From Candidatus Omnitrophota bacterium (GTDB lineage Bacteria > Omnitrophota > Gorgyraeia > Aquiviventales > Aquiviventaceae), in the NCBI GenBank assembly GCA_023247155.1, contig JAHFGZ010000038.1, positions 1 to 9,419 of the forward strand: 9,419 nt of DNA, given 5' to 3'. Under the pieces are notes generated by a model that searched no databases, had not been told where the DNA came from, and saw nothing but the letters and a program-made list of their open reading frames with translations. The position numbers and the translations under genes were made by a program. Positions 6,508-9,419 of this stretch are shown piece by piece. The first letter of the stretch is position 1, and every line of letters begins with the position of its first letter.

Positions 6508-6555
6508 TCCCACCCCCTGCCGGAGGCGGCGCGGGACACCAACAGGGGGTGGGAT
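6507..6555 (+). promoter_or_regulatory. 13-bp hairpin burying the acyltransferase ribosome-binding site and start
   Basis: ATCCCACCCCCTG (6507-6519) is perfectly complementary to CAGGGGGTGGGAT (6543-6555), with a 23-base loop. The left arm begins at the last base of the GT28 stop codon. The right arm contains the only plausible Shine-Dalgarno (AGGGGG, 6544-6549) and the first two bases of the acyltransferase ATG. When folded it should block initiation; a ribosome terminating on the upstream gene would open it. This is the geometry expected for translational coupling. A transcription terminator is less likely because no T run follows. Confidence 0.6.
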
Positions 6556-7396
6556 GAGCGCGAAGCACGCCGGCTACCACCTCGCGCAATGGCTCAGCCA
6601 GCGCCTGCCGCCTGCGGCGGCGTTCCGGTTCGCCGAGCGTGTGACCGACCTGTGGGCCCGCGGCGCTCCCCGCGAATGCGCCGCGATCCGCGGCAACCTC
6701 TCGCTGGCGCTGGAAGCCGCCGCGCCGGAAGCGGCGCTCATCCGGGAGGTGTTCAGAAACTTCGGCCGCTACCTCGTGGAGTTCTTCACCATCCATCAGA
6801 CCCCGAAGCCCGTGGTGTCGGTCGAGGGCTACGACCACCTCCTGGACGCCAGGCGCCGCGGGCGCGGGGCGGTCCTCCTGACCGGCCATCTCGGCAACTG
6901 GGAGGTCGGGGCGGTCCTCCTGCGCCGCATGGGCCTGCCCGTCGCGGTCGTCGCGCTGCCCCATGACGATGCCGGGACGGACCGGCTCTTCAACCGCCAA
7001 CGGCACCGGTGCGGCCTCGACGTGATCCCTTTGGGCCGCGATGCGGCGCGTCGCAGCCTGCAGCGGCTCCGAGAGGGGTGCCTCCTCGGCCTCCTCGGCG
7101 ACCGGGAGTTCGGCGGACACGGCCTGCCGGTCCGCGCGTTCCGCCGGGAGGTCATCCTGCCGCGCGGTCCGGCCATCCTGAGCCTTCGGGCCCGCGTGCC
7201 GGTCATCCCCACGTTCCTCATCCGGGAAGGACCCTGGCGCTTCCGGCTGTGCCTGGAGCCGGCCATCCAGCCTGACGGGCAGGGGGACGGGACCTCCTCG
7301 GTCCCCCGGCTGACCCAGCGCTACGCGCAGGTCCTGGAGCGGTACGTGCAGCGGACGCCGACGCAGTGGCTGCTCTTCGAGCCGGTGGGGGGATGA
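6554..7396 (+). CDS. LpxL/HtrB-family lipid acyltransferase
   Basis: Membrane-associated acyltransferase (lipid A biosynthesis acyltransferase / lysophospholipid acyltransferase family) that moves a fatty acyl chain onto a lipid or glycolipid acceptor. 280 residues. The catalytic HX4E motif is HLGNWE (H112 to E117), preceded by GRGAVLLTG. GDREFGGHG (182-190) fits the family GDR/GDQ block, then PRGPAILSLRARVPVIPTF, and near the C-terminus PTQWLLFEP (269-277) matches the P-x-QW-x-x-F/H ending. LpxL enzymes usually have an N-terminal membrane helix; here the N-terminus looks amphipathic instead. Placed between two glycosyltransferases, it probably acylates a glycolipid rather than Kdo2-lipid A, but this is inference. 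The stop overlaps the GT2 start by ATGA. Confidence 0.87.
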   Translation: MSAKHAGYHLAQWLSQRLPPAAAFRFAERVTDLWARGAPRECAAIRGNLSLALEAAAPEAALIREVFRNFGRYLVEFFTIHQTPKPVVSVEGYDHLLDARRRGRGAVLLTGHLGNWEVGAVLLRRMGLPVAVVALPHDDAGTDRLFNRQRHRCGLDVIPLGRDAARRSLQRLREGCLLGLLGDREFGGHGLPVRAFRREVILPRGPAILSLRARVPVIPTFLIREGPWRFRLCLEPAIQPDGQGDGTSSVPRLTQRYAQVLERYVQRTPTQWLLFEPVGG

Positions 7397-8064
7397 CCGG
7401 CCGGTACTGCGTCCTGATCCCGGCGTTCAACGCCGCGAAGACGATCGGGGAGGTGGTGCGCCGGGCCAAGGCCGAGGGGCTGGCCATCATCGTCGTCGAT
7501 GACGGATCGACCGACGAGACCGCCGCCGTCGCCGTCGAGCAGGGGGCGCTGGTCATCAGCCATCTGCGCAACCAGGGGAAGGGCTGCGCGCTGCGGACCG
7601 GATTCATGCATGCGCTGCGGTCGCGCTTTGAGGGCGTGGTCACCCTGGACAGCGACGGGCAGTATGACCCATCCGAGATCCAGCAGCTCATCGCCGCAGG
7701 CGAGCGGCAGCACGCGGGCCTGGTGCTCGGCAACCGGATGCTCAACGGGACGCCCATGCCCCGGGCGCGCCGGTGGATCAACGCCCTCATGTCGCTCCTC
7801 GTCTCGATGCGCATCCGGCAGCGCATCCCGGACTCCCAGTGCGGCTTCCGGTTCATCCGCAAGGAGGTGCTCGACACGATCCCCCTGCGGGCCAGGCGCT
7901 TCGAGGCGGAAACCGAGCTGGTGGTCTGGGCGGCCGCGCGGCGCTGGAAGATCATCTCCGTGCCGGTGCGCAGCATCTACCAGCGCCACGCGAGCCACAT
8001 CCGCCCGGTGCGGGATGCGCTCCGGTTCCTGGGCGTGCTGATCCGGTCGCTGACATGGCGATGA
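7393..8064 (+). CDS. Family 2 glycosyltransferase, DPM1/polyprenyl-phosphate-sugar type
   Basis: Inverting GT-A glycosyltransferase of 223 residues that transfers a sugar from a nucleotide donor to a lipid or polyprenyl phosphate on the cytoplasmic side. Motifs: VLIPAFNAAKTIGEVV (7-22), VVDDGSTDET (34-43, nucleotide binding), NQGKGCALRTG (60-70), the metal-binding DSDGQYDP (86-93), and DSQCGFRFIRKEVL (147-160), a signature of the DPM1-like subfamily. FEAETELV (170-177) supplies the acidic residues near the acceptor. There is no long C-terminal membrane domain, only a short hydrophobic stretch (RFLGVLIRSL). ATG 7393 is chosen because it overlaps the acyltransferase stop and follows a G-rich Shine-Dalgarno (GGTGGGGGG); an in-frame GTG at 7366 lies inside the upstream gene. 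Confidence 0.88.
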   Translation: MTGRYCVLIPAFNAAKTIGEVVRRAKAEGLAIIVVDDGSTDETAAVAVEQGALVISHLRNQGKGCALRTGFMHALRSRFEGVVTLDSDGQYDPSEIQQLIAAGERQHAGLVLGNRMLNGTPMPRARRWINALMSLLVSMRIRQRIPDSQCGFRFIRKEVLDTIPLRARRFEAETELVVWAAARRWKIISVPVRSIYQRHASHIRPVRDALRFLGVLIRSLTWR

Positions 8065-8073
8065 GCCGCCCAT

Positions 8074-8093
8074 CCACCCCATGGCTGGGGTGG
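8074..8093 (+). promoter_or_regulatory. 8-bp hairpin burying the pcm ribosome-binding site
   Basis: CCACCCCA (8074-8081) is perfectly complementary to TGGGGTGG (8086-8093) with loop TGGC. The right arm is the best Shine-Dalgarno for ATG 8102, eight bases downstream. The left arm lies ten bases past the GT2 stop, within reach of a terminating ribosome. The core CCACCCC/GGGGTGG resembles the hairpin at 6507-6555. A regulatory role is inferred from position only. Confidence 0.5.
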
Positions 8094-8101
8094 TATCGTC
8101 G

Positions 8102-8761
8102 ATGACCTTCGACGAGCAGCGCGAACGGATGGTCCAGGACCAGCTCAGGGCGCGGGGGATCGCGGATGAACGGCTCCTGGTCGCCTTTCGCAAGGTCCCA
8201 CGCCACCTCTTCGTCCCCCTGGAGCTCCAGCCGCAGGCGTATACCGACCATCCCCTGCCGATCGGCGCCGGACAGACGATCAGCCAGCCCTACATGGTGG
8301 CGCTGATGACCAGCCGCCTCGGCCTGCAGGGCCACGAGCGCGTCCTGGAAATCGGGGCGGGCTCCGGTTACCAAGCCGCCATCCTGGCGGAGTTGGCGCT
8401 GGAGGTGTTCTCCGTGGAGCGGGTCCCGGAGCTGCTGCGGATCGCGGCCGGGCATGTCAGCGCCCTGGGGTACCTCAACGTCCACTTCACGGCCGGGAAC
8501 GGATCGCTGGGATGGCCGGAGCATGCGCCCTACGACGCCATCCTGGTCACTGCGGCAGCGCCCGATCTCCCGGAGCCGCTCCTCGCACAGCTGGGGGATG
8601 GGGGCGTGATGGTCCTGCCCATCGGGCCCCCGGAGGGCCAGATGCTGGTGGAGGTGCGCAAGCAGCACGGCACGATCATGCAGCGCGAGATCGCCAGCTG
8701 CGTCTTCGTGCCGCTCCTTGGCCGATACGGCTGGGCCTCGCCACCCGCGACAGACACATGA
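8102..8761 (+). CDS. pcm: Protein-L-isoaspartate O-methyltransferase
   Basis: SAM-dependent enzyme that methylates isoaspartyl residues in aged proteins so they can revert to aspartate. 219 residues, typical. Family landmarks: MVQDQLRARGI (10-20), VPRHLFVP (32-39), the PCMT signature PIGAGQTISQPYMVALM (53-69), SAM motif I VLEIGAGSGYQAAILAEL (81-98), SVER (104-107), GWPEHAPYDAILVTAAAP (137-154), and the C-terminal FVPLLGRYGW (202-211). The usual GDG before GWPEHAPYD reads GNG here (N133). ATG 8102 is preferred over in-frame ATG 8081 because GGGGTGG at 8087-8093 is a well-spaced Shine-Dalgarno and MTFDEQRERMV is the normal N-terminus; 8081 would add seven residues. The stop overlaps the TonB-family gene by ATGA. 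A repair enzyme has no obvious pathway link to the glycolipid genes. Confidence 0.95.
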   Translation: MTFDEQRERMVQDQLRARGIADERLLVAFRKVPRHLFVPLELQPQAYTDHPLPIGAGQTISQPYMVALMTSRLGLQGHERVLEIGAGSGYQAAILAELALEVFSVERVPELLRIAAGHVSALGYLNVHFTAGNGSLGWPEHAPYDAILVTAAAPDLPEPLLAQLGDGGVMVLPIGPPEGQMLVEVRKQHGTIMQREIASCVFVPLLGRYGWASPPATDT

Positions 8762-9417
8762 GCGATCGGATGTTCCTCATCTCGTTTGGCGCCTCGGTGG
8801 GGCTCCACCTCCTGCTCGTGGTCGGGCAGCTCCTCTCCTGGAACTGGTTCGACCTGCCGAGGCAGCGCCTGGCCCTGGAGGTCATCTACGAGACACTGGA
8901 GGACCCGGCTGACGAGCTGCAGCTCCTCAAGGAGCAGCTCACCCGCGCCACGCGCGAGACGTCCGCCTCGCCGGCGCCCAGCGTCCCGGGCGGGCACACG
9001 CAGATCCGCATTCCGGACCGGCCCCTGCTGGCCGCCGAGCAGCCCCTCGCCGAGCTCATGCCGGACCGCGGGCCCATCGTGGACCTGACCAACCTCGTGG
9101 ACGCCGCGCGGGGCGACCCGGTGCTGCTGAGCTACTTCAGCGCGATCCGCGAGCAGATCCAGCGGACGGCCAACGACCAGGCCTGGCTGGCCGGAGAGAC
9201 CAATCAGGGGCTCGTCTATGTCTCGTTCCTCCTCACGGCGAGCGGCCGGCTCCAGGACGTGGCGGTCGTCACGGAGCGGTCCGCCGGCGCCCGCACGCTG
9301 TGGGAGGCGGCGCTGCGCATCATCAGGGGCTCAGCGCCGTTCCCGCCGTTTCCCCCCTCCATGGCCGACCCCAGCAAGACCATCGTCGTGCCCCTCGAGT
9401 TCCTCGTCGATTCGTAG
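8758..9417 (+). CDS. TonB-family protein (short, single membrane anchor)
   Basis: 219 residues. A hydrophobic N-terminal segment (about 6-29, FLISFGASVGLHLLLVVGQL) follows a short MSDRM and would anchor the protein in the inner membrane with the rest in the periplasm. Residues 45-66 are charged and may be helical; 69-85 form a short Ser/Pro/Gly linker. The C-terminal region (about 120-219) resembles the TonB C-terminal domain: YFSAIREQIQ, VYVSFLLTASGRLQDVAVV (153-171), AALRIIRGSAPFPPFPP (184-200) and IVVPLEFLV. TonB transmits proton-motive-force energy to outer-membrane transporters, but there is no long X-Pro/Lys-Pro spacer and no exbB/exbD in the window. The role is therefore uncertain; TolA-like or envelope-assembly use is possible. 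No Shine-Dalgarno; translation is probably coupled to pcm. The gene is complete, ending two bases before the window edge. Confidence 0.75.
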   Translation: MSDRMFLISFGASVGLHLLLVVGQLLSWNWFDLPRQRLALEVIYETLEDPADELQLLKEQLTRATRETSASPAPSVPGGHTQIRIPDRPLLAAEQPLAELMPDRGPIVDLTNLVDAARGDPVLLSYFSAIREQIQRTANDQAWLAGETNQGLVYVSFLLTASGRLQDVAVVTERSAGARTLWEAALRIIRGSAPFPPFPPSMADPSKTIVVPLEFLVDS

Positions 9418-9419
9418 CG

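Noticed and set aside
1..9419. Defence system, CRISPR array, insertion sequence, tRNA or prophage
   Set aside because: None of the genes belongs to such systems. There is no array of spaced repeats, and no transposase or tRNA-like fold was seen. The window is mostly core metabolism and envelope genes.

Overview
The window is gene-dense chromosomal DNA with every gene on the + strand. GC content is high: hand counts give about 70% in most genes. Junctions are tight, with five overlaps of one or four bases. The genes describe a Gram-negative, diderm bacterium, because there is an LpxL/HtrB-type acyltransferase and a TonB-family protein with an N-terminal membrane anchor. The MGDG-synthase/UgtP-type glycosyltransferase, the AlaC-type aminotransferase and the hairpin repeat of GGAATGCGG-like words would fit uncultured lineages such as Omnitrophota, Nitrospirota or Methylomirabilota. 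I cannot fix the phylum from this sequence.

Layout: (1) 1-697 is the 3' end of the alpha operon: the last 54 codons of rpoA, then rplQ (ribosomal protein L17) with an unusual C-terminal tail. A hairpin (711-736) follows. (2) 743-5304 is a central-metabolism block: an aspartate aminotransferase, an isocitrate dehydrogenase, lipoyl synthase (lipA) and an AlaC-like alanine aminotransferase. The isocitrate dehydrogenase gene is separated from lipA by a 106-base gap that holds a long imperfect inverted repeat. (3) 5326-8064 is a probable glycolipid block: a processive diacylglycerol-glycosyltransferase-like GT28 enzyme, a lysophospholipid/lipid A-type acyltransferase and a DPM1-like GT2 glycosyltransferase. 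(4) 8102-9417 holds protein-L-isoaspartate O-methyltransferase (pcm) overlapping a short TonB-family protein.

How the genes may work together: isocitrate dehydrogenase makes 2-oxoglutarate, both aminotransferases use the 2-oxoglutarate/glutamate pair, and lipoate is the cofactor of the pyruvate and 2-oxoglutarate dehydrogenases. The second block therefore sits around the pyruvate/oxaloacetate/2-oxoglutarate node. The third block has the parts to build and acylate a membrane glycolipid.

I found no mobile element, CRISPR array, tRNA, rRNA or defence system. The most interesting signals are non-coding. Two hairpins bury the ribosome-binding sites of the acyltransferase and pcm genes and share a CCACCCC/GGGGTGG core. 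There is also the inverted repeat before lipA, and a drop in GC content inside the aspartate aminotransferase gene.
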